A stretch of 64,000 nt of DNA, from positions 1,126,907 through 1,190,906 of the forward strand of contig VFFE01007125.1 of assembly GCA_008921705.1 (NCBI GenBank), given 5' to 3'. A model generated the notes under the pieces. The model was not told the origin of the DNA and searched no databases. It saw only the letters and a list, made by a program, of their open reading frames with translations. The position numbers were made by a program, and so were the translations under genes. Of this stretch, positions 34,291 through 47,664 are shown one piece after another (position 1 is the first letter of the stretch; each line of letters starts with the position of its first letter). Source of the DNA: Burhinus oedicnemus (lineage: Eukaryota > Chordata > Aves > Charadriiformes > Burhinidae).

Positions 34291-37200
34291 CCACTGGACT
34301 GATTTCCATGAGCTTCACGTGCTCTTTCCATCTATCCCACTTTTATTGCCTAACGCCCTGCCTCACCTCAATGTTACCGTGACTTTCTTCTCGACTCCTA
34401 CATCCCAAGCCACTTCTCCTTTCAGACATTGAGCAGTCGGAGCTAAAGTAGCTTTGAGACACCAGCTATGGCGAGTGATTGCAAGGAAATGACCTGTTTC
34501 TCCTGGCTGCACTCGAAGAGTAAGATCAATAAAGCAACATTACATAGCATATCTATTTCGGGGTTAGCAATTTCACTTAGCTCAGTAAAAATACAGCAAA
34601 AAAAAACCCTAAAATAAAAATGGTAGAGAGCTGACAGTGGTAGAGAGGTGGGACTACTAAGAGTCAACTAGCATACCGAGCTTCAAAAGCTAGAATTGCT
34701 GGCTTCTCCAGAGCCATCAGCTTATGAAGCCTTTTAACCTCTCAGAGTTGATATCCCCGAAGTTTTCTCTGGGTTTGTGTTTTCTTCCAGTGCCCTCGAG
34801 GTTACACTCCCTGAATTCCTTGCTGTAAAATGGCCTCTTCAGTAAGGAGAGGAGATCAGGAGCTGAGATTTAGCTCTCCCAGTGACTTTCCGCGTGCTTT
34901 CAGGCATTTCTTGCTCTGCGTGTACAGCAAAGGCACAGAGGACTTGTGGGGTGTGATGGTGGACTCTGTGCATTTGGAAACGTGGTTTATTTTTATTGTT
35001 CTTCCCAGAAAAGGATGAAAGAGAGGGAGATGTCTCTGTAGCACTGAGGTGGAAACGTTTTCCCAGTCTAAATAGCCATGGTCACTAACGCACACACCAG
35101 TAGGTGGTCAGAGGGTCTGATGCGCTGTACCTAATGCAGACGTGGCTTATTTTCACTCCTGCTAAATTACCAGAACTGTTTACTCAAGCTAGCCACCGGA
35201 TGGGCACAAAGCAGGAGAGGGTTGATATCCCTTGCTTGGCCTTAGATGTCAGCAATGGGTGCTCGTGTATCTCAGAGCTGCCCCCTACCCTCAAGGGACC
35301 CACTTAGCTGCAGAGCATCCCACCACAGATCATCTGTGACTGCACCCCACAGAACCTGGGTGGGCCTCGAGGTCTTATTTCCTCAGCTGACAAAGACGCA
35401 GGGTTTGGTACGAAACTGTTATGTGTGTGTGTATACACAAGTGAGCGTGCGGGTGTAACTGTACGGCTCTGACTCATGCCATAGCATCGTTAAACAGTCT
35501 CGGAGCATCCCACCATATGATCCCACTGCAGAGTACCAGTTTCATTTCCAATTCATTTCCCACCATGACTGGTGTTTCTCCGTCAGCCTTTCACCACCAC
35601 AATGAAGCATGTTTGTTGTTTTTTTTTTGTTTCATTCCTGGGATCAGATTTTCTCTGTGATTTGCCTTAACCTCATCACAGAAACCACAAAGCTCAAGGG
35701 GCCAGAGCCTTCTGCTGGCGTAAATCAGTGGTGTTCCTGTGGAGTGCAGAAGGGCCAAGAGAATCTCATCTGATGTCAATCAGTGTCACTGTAGGGAAAT
35801 AAGGAGAGAGCCAGAGTCTAAATTGGAGAAGCCCAACTGGCACATCCTGGTCCTGGTCTCCTGGCCCTGGGTTGCATCTGGACGGGAAGGGAGAAGATTC
35901 TGCAAATTGAGAGATCTGGGTCGGATGACAAGCCCCCAGTTTCCAGATGCTTCTCCAAACCATGTTCAGCCCTGCTTCAGTAGCTTCTTTTGTGGCTGGC
36001 TGCCTTGTGCAATGAATGCCTTCTTGAAAGCATTTAAACATGAGCAATTTGGTGGGGGGATCTGAAAGGGGGGAGTGTTGCTCTTGTTTCTTGCTATGAT
36101 GGTGGTGGGGAAAGATGATAAGCATGCTGGCAGGCTGGATTTTTCAAACCGCAGGACAGGGCTGAATTCAGCTGCGGATTTGGGTCCGTTCTTAAAGGAT
36201 GCCAAATCATGATGTCTGAATCTAAGAGATTTGAGCAAATTTAGCATCAGTGTTTAAAGCAGACTGTGCAAGAGACAATTGCTTTTTCTTCTCTCCTATC
36301 AAATTTTTTATACTGATTTTGCCCTTGCGTCCCTTTTGGTGTCATTGACAACATCAGTGTGATCAACAAATTGAACTTTAAGTGCCTTTTGCACAAATTT
36401 TGTAGGATTGGAAGTGGGAAATCAGGCCATTCAAAGTCACAGCTACTGTGTACTCGTAATTTACTCTGTCATCAGCAAAAGATGACTCAGGTTTATGGAG
36501 GAGCAGGGGGAGGGGAGCGCGCTTCAGCTGGTGGAAACGGAACAGTCAGCCCTTATTTTGCACCCAGGTAAGGATCCGGCCCTGGTTCTGTGCCAACAAG
36601 TCTGAACACAAAGAGGATCTCCGTAGGGGTCAATGCGGGCATGGGTTTGGCTGACCTGACTCAGCGCTTCCTGGGGTGATAAGGGCTCTGAGTTACCCAG
36701 ATAAGCAGAACAATGGCCAAGCCAAAGGGTGAACTGACTGCAGTCCCATGAAGAGAGCTGGGTGGAGGAGAGGCCTGAGGTGGAGCAGGAGCACACGGCC
36801 CAGGTGGACTCCTGCATCCTTCCATTTGCCAGTTTTCCTGTTTCTGCTGACAGGGAGGTAGATCACCCATCCCTCCTGTAATTGCAAAGCAGCCAAATCT
36901 GCTGCATAATAGCTGTCAGCGTTGCTGATGGGGGGTTTGCATGGGTGAGAGCCCGTAGGGCGTGCACAGAGATCTAGTAGACCTGAGCGTGCAACTCCTT
37001 TCCCAGCCTGCTGTCTAACTCCCTTCTACTCTGCTGACAGTGCCAGCCTTCTTTATCACCACTGTTAGTCCTCCAGAAGAACCAGTTATGCATTGTCTCA
37101 CTGTTGTGGCAGTCGCTTTTTCTTCTTTTCCGGGTTTCCTTATTCATCACTTTCCCCTTTGCCTCTTAGTAACACCATTGCTCCTTGCCCTACTGCCGGC

Positions 37201-38132
37201 CCTAAGCCCCCAGTTTTCAAAAGAGACATCTAAAATGAAAAGGAAAGGAAGAATACTCCATTGGGAAGTGCCTCCTTAGGGTTCAGAGTTAACACCCTGT
37301 AGAAAGTGGACCCAGGCAAAGATTTGCTGTTCACACCTCCTAAAGCATCAGGTTAGGAAGTCCATGTTTCCTGGGAAGCCTGCAGGGCAATACAAAGCAG
37401 AATGAATTGGGAAGACAAGGCTGTTTAACCCATAAAATCCCAGCATTTTGTATCTCCTCTTCCAGCCTTGTTGCTGCAAGATTGGGGAAAAGGAGTGGCA
37501 GACACTGGAAGAGGTCCCACACCTACAAATCACCCATCCCTGGCTGGAAACAGATGGTGCCCAAGGAGGCAAAGCTGATTTCTCTGGCTTGTTGGGATGC
37601 AAAGAGGATATTTCTAGTGAAGACAGGTCATGACATGACAGGAGATAAGACCATACTGGGGAGGGTCCAAGGCTTAAAGCCTTAGGTTGGTATTTGAACC
37701 CTGGAACAGGGCAGGGATGTGTACAAGCGTACAGGGAGGGGACATGTCCCATCCCAAGGGCTGGCAGTGCTTCGATGGAGCAAGAGGCTCTTTTTGAACT
37801 GGCCAAGGGAGAGGAGGCATTGAGGACCTGGGCTCTTCCTCCAGCCCAGGGAGAAGGATGGACAAGAGAGGACAGACAAGACATTGGCACTGCCTAAAGA
37901 AGCTCCCAGCTGACAGGGCTTTGCCTTCACTAATGAGCAAAAATAGGTTGGCCAGGGCTGAAGTGCTGTCCTGTGATCCTCCATGCTGTTCTACTACCAG
38001 CACACTGCCTGGCCCATCTTTAACTCTTACCAGCTTGCACTACCCCAAATAATGCTTCAGCACATTTCGGGTGTACTGTGGGCTGTAGGAGGTGGTTTGG
38101 ATGAGGCCACACTGCTTTGGAAAAAAGATATT

Positions 38133-38322
38133 CACAGAATCATGGAATGGTTTTGGTTGGAAGAGACCATCTAGTTCCAACTCTCCTGCCGTGGACAGGG
38201 ACACCTTCCACTAGAATAGGTTGCTCAAAGCCCCGTCCAACCTGGCCTTGAACAATTCCAGGGATGGGGCATCCACAACATCTCTAGGCAACCTGGGCCA
38301 GTGCCTCACCACCCTTATATTG
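38133..38322 (-). mobile_element. CR1 LINE 3' fragment
   Basis: The plus strand begins CACAGAATCATGGAATGG and continues through TTGGAAGAGACCATCTAG to the GGACACCTTCCACTAG and TTGCTCAAAGCCCC blocks. It then passes GGCATCCACAACATCTC and CAGTGCCTCACCACCCT. This is the reverse complement of a CR1 3' end of a subfamily different from the 18.7/46.2-kb copies. It is severely 5'-truncated and non-coding. Confidence 0.92.
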
Positions 38323-41300
38323 TAGACCTATGGAAAAGGGCATGATCAAAGAGGACAGAAAACAGGACCTAGCTGACTTTTTTTTCTTGCACAGGATTAG
38401 GTGATGCTTGTGGTCCCATTGGTAGGGATCCCACACTGCAACAGGTCGCACTCCACGGCTGCCTGGCTGAATCCCTGCTACAGTCACATCCAAGGCATCA
38501 ACAGCCCCAAGGCAGGGCTCTGTTGGGACTCCCACCACCAGCCACCATGCGGTACCCCTGGAGTGTGGGGATGCCTCTATCCCAACAGCAGGATGCATGG
38601 ATGCCCCGTTGCAACATGCTCCAGGGTTGATTTGGTGTCTTGCAATGGCTCGCAGCTTGTGCTTTTTGCTCTGGGGACCTTCTTCCTCGGCTCCATCTCC
38701 CGCTGAGGCATGCACAGCCACCTCAGCTTTTCTCCCCGCCGTGCCTTCCCCTTTGGCTCTGAGGCCATGGCTGCCCTCAGCTCCAGGTGAGCAGCACGTC
38801 AAACCCTCCAGTGTCTCCCCTCCATGCCCAGCAAAAGGAGGAGACGGAGGGGGATGCCGGAGCTGACTGGCTAGAGCTGGGAGGACGTCATGCCCCAGAG
38901 CTGCCTGCACCACACTGAGAGCTTAATGTGCCGTAATCACAGAGCTGGCCTTGTTGTAACGGCACCCCGACCATGCACAGCTCCTGGCCGCTGCTGGCAG
39001 CTCCCGCGCTCCCTGCCCGCGGTTGCTGCCGGGTGGTTTTTTTGGAACAGATCCTCTCCCCTCCTCAAGCAAAGGGAGAAGGGTCTTCAGGGAGGAGGGG
39101 AGAAAGCAGGGAGTGGAGTGGTGTCCCGTCCCGGCCACAGATGGTGCCGACCCTATGGAGTTGTGAATCAGGACATTAATCAGTGTTATGGGGCTTGGGA
39201 CGGGGTCAGATACCTGTGGTTTGAGGCGTGCTGGCAGGGCTCAGCATCGCCGGAGTCATAATACCACACACTGCTCATGAAAGAGCGGAGCTACGACGTT
39301 CCAGGAGGCATGGTGCCGGGGGACGGGCTCAGGAGGCGGCTGCTGATGGGGGCGGGAAAGGAAAGGAGAAGGGAAGAGGGGAAAAAAAATAGAAAGAAAG
39401 AAACCCTCTCCGTGGGTTTCCTGGCCACTCTGCCTGCAGGAGGACGAGAGAAGAGGGCTGCCTGCTTTATAACCCGCCCGCTGAGCCTTTGCCGTGCCTC
39501 TTGCATCTCCTGTGCAGGGAGTTTGCCGCTCATCCCTTCCCACAAGCATTGGCAAAAAAGTGGGGATAAGAGAGCAGGAAAATTAAGTACACCAACCAGG
39601 CAGGAGAAGGAGCAGAAGAGTGTGGGAAGGCAGGGCCCTAAAGGCTGCGCCAAGAGCTTGGGAGAGAAATAAATGGGATTCCTGTTCCTGGGAAGACGGG
39701 ACCGGAGGAGACAGGGCCCCTTCATTGTCCCTGTGATTGAGGCTGCTTTGCTTTCCAAGGCAGCATGGAACAGGCTCTCAGCTGCGCCTGGCTTTTAGAT
39801 GATATTAGGTGTTATGAAGTCTAAAGAAAGTTGTCAGGAGTTCAGGTTTGGGTCCACTCAGGCAGTTTGCAGAACTTTCCATGCTGGTTGCTCCCTGCTC
39901 ATGACAGGACACCACAGGTGAGCTGACAGGTTGGGAGAAGATCAGGGGATCTGCTATGGCAAGTGACATAAAGACAGAGGGGTACCAGCCAGGGTGCGGC
40001 CACATCTGGGGACCGCCCTTGGAGAAGCATGCTGTGGTCCCTCGTCTCAGAGCTCCCATCCACCCCTCCATCCTCCCAGGCCCTGACAACACAAGCAGGA
40101 GAGTTAGCCCAGCCGTGCCAAGCACAGGGCATCCCAGGGCGGGAAAGGGACCGTTACACCACGCTGCAAATGCACAAGGCTGGGGGAGCAGGGAGTGTAG
40201 GGAGAGAGAAGGGTCTGTGTTTGCGATCAAGACCTGAGCGTGCTGTGAGGGATTCGTGGGCACACCTTGGCTATGCGAAGTTGTGTTTTCCCTTCCATCT
40301 GTGCTGCCTGGAGGGAGGCAGAAGTCCTCATAGCAAGCATGAGGTTGACCGTGACACTGTCAGACTTGCTTGGAAGTCAGATGAGATGGATCTCACCTGC
40401 TTTTGGAGACCACTCCAAAAGATGGAGCTTCTCCATCTCCAAGGGAGGGAGGTCACTCAGTTTTCCTCCATGGGCAGCAGAGATCCAGCAAGGAGAGAGA
40501 TGCTACAGCAGGCACCTAAAGCAGAGCAGATAAGATGCCATGATGGCACTGATTTCTGCCCTACTCTTGGGCAAGCTTGGGTGGTGAGCTCATGATACTA
40601 TGGATATCTGCAGTGAGGCAAGCTGAAGCCCTCAAGAGACTCTGTGTCGGTCTACCAGGTCCCACCAGTGCAAATTGACACAGGCTGCTTCTGCCTGTGG
40701 TCTAGGCAGCCATCAGCCATTTCCAAACAGGAGGTGCTAGGCCACTCTACAAGGCAAAGCCCAGGCCTGTTGGCTTAGCGTTGCATCTTTCTCTTCTTTT
40801 TTTCTGTTCTTTACCTGTTTCTGGTTTTGTAGTTTTATTGTTGCATCTTTTAACCGCAGCGGGCTTTTGGCCATCCTCCCTGTTTTTAAAACAATAATGT
40901 TGCATTTATGCAATCGTGGTTAGCAGCATCAGCAGGATGTTCTCAAAGGCTTCCCGGTTTCCGTGAACGCTGTCTGCTCTGTATTTATTTTGCCAGTTGA
41001 TGCCAACATTTGACCTTGTAAGTCTTTTCCCCTCTGCCATGTAGAAGAAAACCTCTTCAGCCTCTGCAGTGCAATGGACATCTCTTTCTCCTCCTAATGA
41101 AAGAGGGTTGCAGGTAACACCCAGTGCTGCAGTGAGGGAAACCCTGCCTTAGGAACCCATTTGAATGATTACAGGCGGAAAATATTCCCCAACTTATGAT
41201 AGTTGCTTAAAATATCATGAGCTTTTCAAAAAGGGGAAGTTTTTATTTCTCTTCCTTTTTCTCCCTTTATTCTGGCACTCTGGAGTTGATCATCTCCAGC

Positions 41301-44300
41301 TTCTTTCTGCTGCCATGGCAGGTAAATGCTTGCTTCTATTTTTAATGTGAGCTGTGTGTCTCCCAACACATGACTCCAGAAGCTAAGGCTCAAAGAAAAA
41401 AAGATTTAAAAACCACCAGATAAAGGAGTGAGAACTCGCAGTCCCGAAGCATGGCTGGCTACCCATGTACTTAAAGGGTAGGGGGAAATGAGTAAGAAAA
41501 TACTATTATCTCCTTCCTGCGTGTCCTTCAGCAAGTCATCCTCTGGAAGGACTTGACAAAGTAGACATCTAAACAGTTTGGGAGCGTTACTGAAAGTAAA
41601 AACTCTGGTTCTGTTTTTCACATTCATCGTCTAGCCAGTCACCGTGTGGTAAAGGAAAGTGACAGGACAAATTAAAAGAAAACAATAATCTCTTGCATTT
41701 TCACTCCTCTGGAGATTACCGCTGTTTGCTTTGTTTGTATAGGAATAGGTGTTCTCCTGCAAATGTCTCGAAAGAAAATTAGTTTTGTTTGTTCAGTGTT
41801 TTGGGGATGATTTGGTCTTTTGTTGCATTTGTGATGTTCAGAGTTAGGAGATCTTGACGCCGGAGTTTTTGTGTTTCGATTTGGGAAATGCACCTTTGGA
41901 AAGGGCAAAATCCTGCATTGTGTGCATGAATTAAAAATTTAAAAAAGGAACCCTGAATGTGACTAAAGGAGGACAGTCACAGTAAGAAGCCCAGAGCCAA
42001 AAGCGGTCTCTGGGGAATGCAGAGACTATCTTGAACTAAGTGAGCACAGACATTGCAAGTAGCTGTGTGAGCATCTCACAGGGGGATACTTAGGAAGCTG
42101 CTTTCTCTTCCAAGTGCTCCTGTTTCCTCTTGGCCGTGTTGAAGCTGGAAGCCTATAGAGGCAAAGACTGCCTTGTGCCCTGGTCCAGGTTCATCCTCCC
42201 TTCCCTTGGGCATCCTGGGCAAGAGATTCCTCTTGCCTGCTCTGAGATGTCTAGGTGTCTACCTGGGCTTTGTGGTCTGAGCTGGTCCGTGGAGCTCCAG
42301 CCAGCACAATAATGAGCTTGGGGAGAGATTCAGTTCACTCTACACAGGCAATGAAGGCTCAATTCATTTGCCTCCATGTAGTCATCTAGAGGCACCCAGG
42401 CTGTCCGAGATATCTGCCAAGGGCAGGTAGACATGGCACGGGACCAGCCCGAAGCCATGGAGCAGGAGCTGGAGGCCAAGTGAGCTACTGCAGGGCATCA
42501 CGTTGCACTCGACACCTTGTTTCTTGCCACTGAACAGCCTCTGGCAAAGCAAGATTTGGGATTTTCCTCTCTGTGGTCAGTGGAGCAGGACAGAGATGTA
42601 GAAAGGGTGCACCACTCCTCACAAGAAGACCCTGTCTTTCTCTGTTGACCAAGCTGGAGGAACTCAGCGTAGGACAGCTCAGGTACATGTGGTGGATTTT
42701 GGCCTAAGTGATTATGCTGTCGTAATTTCTGGACAGTTTCAATTCCTCAGCAAAACCAGCAGCTGCTCTAGTAATGTAAGTGGTTGTTACCAGTAAAAAT
42801 CCCTCCAAGACTGCAACGAGGCTGAGAATTTTGTCCTTCTTTTCAGTCCAGAATATTGGGCTTCACATGTAACGGTGCATTACAAATAAAATTTTCAAAA
42901 TGTTTTCGTTGGGGAAAAAAAAAGCCAGAAAACAGCCATTTATCAGGTTGTAAATAAACCTACTAATTTCAAAGCCCAGAAGGAAAATGTCTGCTTGAGC
43001 AGGGACTTCTGAGGAAACCATGGCAAGTCCCTGTCCCTGCCACCTCTTTGCATTTTCATGTAACGTTGAAGAGTGGCTGGTACAGTTACATCACAGACTC
43101 CCATCCTCTTCAGGAACGTCTAGAGCCACAAACAGTACGTGCTGTTTCAGGCTATAACTCCCTGGCGTTGTGTCTGCAGTCCTCACCTTCATTGGCAGCG
43201 ATGGACACTGAGAGGTTTATGAAAGGCTGATAAAAATCCCAAAGTCTGTCTCTAATAGACATGAAGTTTTGGTACAAGGTCCACACCTCCACCAAGAAAT
43301 TATGAAGGAGGCACAAATGACAGAGACATGTTGAAAGCCACTGCTCAGTCAATAGTTTCCACATTTCTGTGACCAAGGAAACAGTTAGCCACCAATATTT
43401 CCTTCCGACCGCCGTGATTTGAATCCTCTGACCTTTAGTTAAAAATGCTAGTGTTTACTCTGGTTCTGTAGAGAAACTGGGAATCACTTGTCAAGACCTT
43501 GTCAGCCACTGGCTGCTGCGCACTATGGCATGGAAACACCAGCCTAGATGGAGACTGAGTGTACTGCTGGCCTCTCGTGAACCACAGACCAGCAGGTGGG
43601 ATTAGTCTCAGCTTATCTAGCCTTTTAAAAATTATTCCTTGAGGTTTCTTCTATAGTCGTTACGTCAGTCAGACCTCTCCTCTCATCCCATGTAAGGTGG
43701 TTTGTATCGCCTGCTGGTTGTTCCTGCTTTTCTCTGTGGTCTATAGAAAGAGCTTGAACAATACACTAGGTTAGATGCTTCACCTTTATATGGCTGAGGA
43801 TGGAGATGGCTCTGCACCAAAATAACCTGTGTGCTATTTCTGCCTCTGCCAATCACCCTGGGGTCACTTTGAGAAGCCCCTTCCTTTTTTGGTTCTTAAA
43901 TCCTTTGTCCAACTTACTTCTTTAGGCTTGGCTTTCGAAGCATCTAGGTATGAACTGAAATCTGAGGGAGTTATCACCAAAACAACTTTACACCCTAATT
44001 TCTGGGCCCTGAGCCATAAGTTCCTCAGAGGAGAGATGTGTTTTGCTGCAAGCCTGCATAAAGATAAGCATAACGGTAACAGACTTTTATCTGTGGCCTC
44101 AAAATGTGTTTGTCCTACAAATACTGATGTAAATCTCCAGCCTGTGCCTCCCACAGGAGTCACTAATACAGATCTATTGGCTTTAGAGTGGTGGCTGGTT
44201 TTGCTGTAGGCAAGCGGCCAAAAATAACATCTTCCTGTCCTCCCCCTCCAAAACCTATTGTGTGAATCTAGTGTCTCATCTCAGATGGGGCTTCTTTATT

Positions 44301-46240
44301 TTCAGTTGCAAAGGATCTTCAGCATGGACGGGAGAACATATACAGAGATTTGCATCTCCTGGATACTCTGGCTATGCCAGCTCCTGGTCAAAGGTGTTTG
44401 ACACCAGCAGAGCAACAGTGGATGATCTGAGGGGAAAACGAGGATGGGGGCTGGTGTCTCCCAGTGTCTGGTTGCCCCTGTAGAGGATGGAGTCTGGCCA
44501 GAGAAGCTTTCTGCTTTCTCATCGCCTCTGCTGCAAATCAGCCCAGGATGGGAGGGAAGGGGGGTGTGTAAAAGAATCACAGTTAATGGATTTGAGAGAT
44601 CATAACAACGGGAACTGTGCACGACAGTGTTGTGGTTTCAGCAGCCGCTCTGAAATAACTATCTGTCCTCTCCCCCTGCATCTGAGTGCTCGTGGATATT
44701 GTTTCAGACTGCTGGTCAGCTGAGCAGGATGAGCTGAGTTTGTGCAGAGTATCAGTATGTTTTCTCCAAAACTGTCCGCTGCCTCTTCTTATTTCTCATT
44801 TAAAATGTCTATGAAACTTTTGAATGTTTAGGAAGAGTCGCCTCTGGTAGCCTTTGGGTAAAATATCCCTTCTTCATGCTATTTTTTAGTACGCAAATAC
44901 ACATTTCGTCTGCGGAACTCTTTGCTGTAAGACTGTATTATGACCAGAGGTAGAGAAAGATTCAAGTATGGGCATAAAAATGGATAGAAATACCATTAAT
45001 GTGACATTGATAACGTTTTTGGGACATACTACAATGCTTCCGGACATAAGCCAGTCTGCTCTAAATAAAGGCCAAGGAGAAGTTTCTTCCAATGGAAGAC
45101 TGTTTAATAGCTGTGTATCACAACATTTCTTTCGCCTTCTCCTGAAGCAGGTAGTGCTGGCCAGAAGCAAAGGCAGGATGTTAGAATTCAAGATCAAGGG
45201 TATCACAAGCAAGCATGGTTTTGCAGCTCCTTCAGGCAGAGGTCAGAGACCTGCCAACTCCTAAGCAACAAAGCAGAGCATTTAATGTGATGAAGTCATG
45301 AGAGTTCAAAGACTCCAGCAAATTCCAGAACTCTTTAAAGGAGAAAAATGCTTTGCCCACAGGAGAAGGTCAGAGACTAGTCCACACCACTAACACACCT
45401 AATTTGTGAGCTAGCATTGGGGTCTCTGCTTTGAGTAACCCTCAGTGGATCGCTCTTCCATAAGAAAGTCTGGTTCAGTCATGCCTTCGATCATTGCAAG
45501 TCCTCTGTGCCCCAACTTCTTGCAGCAATTAATCTAACTGTGTACTGCATGAGTTTCTCAAACCTGCCACCTCCTGACTTTAGCTGGCGTCCCACGAATG
45601 CATTGTCACTCCCCAGTTCTTGCAGCCAAGCACTGCCAATGCTATTAAGAAACATCCTTCTCCCTCCCTGGAAAGACCCACTAGGCTTGAGAGGGCTCTT
45701 CAGATGACCAAGATGTGCTTAGCCTGTATCCACCTACCAAGGACCTATCAGCACAGCCTCCATCAAGTTGTTGAGGACATATTAGATTTTTGGCTTAAAG
45801 GTTATGCATCTGCCATAAGCATCCCTTTGGTTCATTGTTGCTGAACAGTCTTGTCACTCTTAGATAACAGAGTCCAGGAGTAATGCTTTCTCATACACCC
45901 GGTAGAGGTGGTGACTTTGTCCCACTCTGGCAGGCAATGACTCATTGCCACCTCTTTTTGGGTTTTCACAGGCCCATGAAGCTCCTACAGCAGCCCTCAG
46001 GTCAGTGGGTTTCTTGTTTGCAGTCCGTAGCTGCCAACCTATCTATGTACAGCATGTGTGTATGTTGGAGAAACCCCTCCAGTAGGTGCATGAGACCCCA
46101 CAGTCTCACTCAGAACATGTCAAGAACATGGCAAGGCATGTCCTTAACATCAAAGGCTGCCAAATCACAGGTCCTTCGCTTTTTGCGCTGCCTGTCTGGA
46201 TTCAAGTTTGAGACCTTGATACCTTCACTTGACCTTGATA
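38323..46240. other. Unique sequence
   Basis: No exon or known repeat was recognised over about 7.9 kb. A purine-rich tract lies at 39351-39405. The block 40880-41010 (with ACAATAATG, TGCATTTATGCAATCG and TATTTATTTTGCC) looks like a possible conserved element. Open frames of 150-210 codons at 38.3-40.6 kb are GC-rich, overlap one another on both strands and show no motif. Confidence 0.5.
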
Positions 46241-46250
46241 CCTTCACCTT
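46212..46250. repeat. 19-20-bp tandem duplication at the CR1 5' junction
   Basis: The unit GACCTTGATACCTTCACTT (46212-46230) is followed at once by the same unit with one extra C (46231-46250). The next base begins the in-frame CR1 reverse-transcriptase sequence. It may be a by-product of integration at the truncated 5' end. Confidence 0.75.
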
Positions 46251-47392
46251 GACTTCCGCAAGGCTTTTGACACTGTCTCCCATAACATCCTCATTAGGAA
46301 GCTGAGGAAGCGTGGGCTAGAAGAAGAGACAGTGAGGTGGATTGAGAGCTGGCTGTGTGACAGAACTCAGAGGGCTGTGATTAATGGAGCAGTGTCAAGT
46401 TGGAGGCCTGTAACCAGTGGTGTCCCCCAGGGGTCAATACTTGGTTCAATCTTGTTCAGTATATTCATCAACGACCTGGATGAGGGGACAGAGTGTATCC
46501 TCAGCAAGTTCGTTGATGATACCAAGCTGGGAGGGGTGACTGACACTCCAGAGGGCCGTGCTGTCATCCAGCATGACCTGGACAGGCTGGAGTGCTGGGC
46601 AGGGAAGAACCTAATGAGGCTCAACAAGAGCAAGTGTAGGGTCCTGCACCTGGGGAGGAAGAATGCTAGGCACCAATATAGGTTAGGGGTGGACCTGCTG
46701 GAAAGCAGTTCTGAGGAGAAGGATCTGGGGGTCCTGGCAGACAGTAAATTATCCATGAGCCAGCAATGTGCCCTTGTCGCCAGGAAGGCCAATGGAATCC
46801 TGGGCTGCATAGGGAAGAGTGTGGCCAGTAGGTCGAGGGAGGTCATTCCCCCCCTCTACTCGGCACTGGTGAGGCCACAGCTGGAATACTGTGTCCAGTT
46901 CTGGGCTCCCCAGCTCAAGCGGGACAGGGAACTACTGGAGAGAGTCCAGTGTAGGGCAACAAAGATGACTGGGGGACTGGAGCACCTCCCTGATGAGGAA
47001 AGGCTGAGAGAGCTGGGACTCTTTAACCTGGAGAAGAGAAGGCTGAGGGGAGACCTTATTCTTGCTTAGAAGTATCTCAAGGGTGGGCTGAAGGAGGATG
47101 GAGGCAGACTCTTTTCAGTGGTTCCCAGTGACAGGACGAGGGGCAACGGGCACAAGTTGGAACATCGGAAGTTCCATTCAAACCCAAGAAAAAACTTCTT
47201 TAGGGTGAGGGTGGCAGAGCACTGGCACAGGCTGCCCAGGGAGGTGGTGGAGTCCCCTTCTCTGGAGATTTTCAAGACCCACCTGGATGCAGTCCTGAGT
47301 AATGTGCTCTAGGCATTCCCGCGTCAGCAGGGGAGTTGGACTGGATGATCTCTAGAGGTCCCTTCCAACTCTGAAAATTCCGTGATTCCGTG
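46241..47392 (+). mobile_element. Young CR1 LINE, 5'-truncated, retaining the RT core
   Basis: A 1.15-kb CR1 runs from just upstream of reverse-transcriptase motif A to the 3' terminal repeats (two ATTCCGTG units at 47377-47392). The 3' region carries the usual GGATGATCTCTAGAGGTCCC block. It shares its last ~740 bp with the copy at 18.74-19.48 kb, in opposite orientation. The endonuclease and the N-terminal part of ORF2 are missing, so it is dead on its own. Confidence 0.95.
46251..47312 (+). pseudogene. CR1 ORF2 reverse-transcriptase remnant with one stop
   Basis: One frame spans 354 codons including the terminal stop. In order it contains motif A (DFRKAFDTV, from 46251), the GVPQGS motif (46419-46436) and the catalytic FVDD (46509-46520). 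The C-terminal thumb-like region follows and ends AVLSNVL before TAG at 47310. All three catalytic Asp of a LINE reverse transcriptase are therefore present. A single TAG at 47067-47069 interrupts the frame where the copy at 19 kb has a Leu codon. No N-terminal endonuclease or start codon remains. The protein family (non-LTR RT) is certain. Function today is unlikely. Confidence 0.93.
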
Positions 47393-47556
47393 TTTCCTTC
47401 TAGACGCTCCAAGTCCTACATCCAGAATATCAGAGAAATCTTTAACTTTGGCTGCAGATATTAATAATAACAGCATTCTTTGGTTGCCATAAAACTCCTT
47501 ATAGCAAGTGCAAAGGTCATCTGTGCAGACACCCGGCTGTGTCCTGAGGTGGCCCA
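47393..47556. other. Short unique spacer between two CR1 copies
   Basis: About 160 bp of unremarkable sequence separate the terminal repeats of the young CR1 from the older CR1 that holds the LTR. Confidence 0.5.
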
Positions 47557-47664
47557 AGAGCAATAGAGAACTCATGATCTGTGAGGCTGAGGAGAGAAGA
47601 CGTCTAGTCTAGAGAAGATCAAGGGAACACATGATTACAGCCTTCAAACACATAAAAGGCTTCT

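Larger units (their letters stand above)
32886..38132. other. Unique sequence with AT-rich conserved-looking blocks
   Basis: No exon or repeat was recognised. Two blocks, 33510-33600 and 34141-34290, are dense in homeodomain, SOX and E-box-like words and look like conserved non-coding elements. A short TG run occurs near 35421-35435. Confidence 0.5.

Noticed and set aside
36290..36420. Segment resembling an inverted RT FVDD region on the minus strand
   Set aside because: Translation gives no DD pair and no neighbouring RT motifs.
38284..38913. 209-codon minus-strand open frame
   Set aside because: Part of it is the translation of the CR1 3' fragment at 38133-38322, and the rest has no motif.
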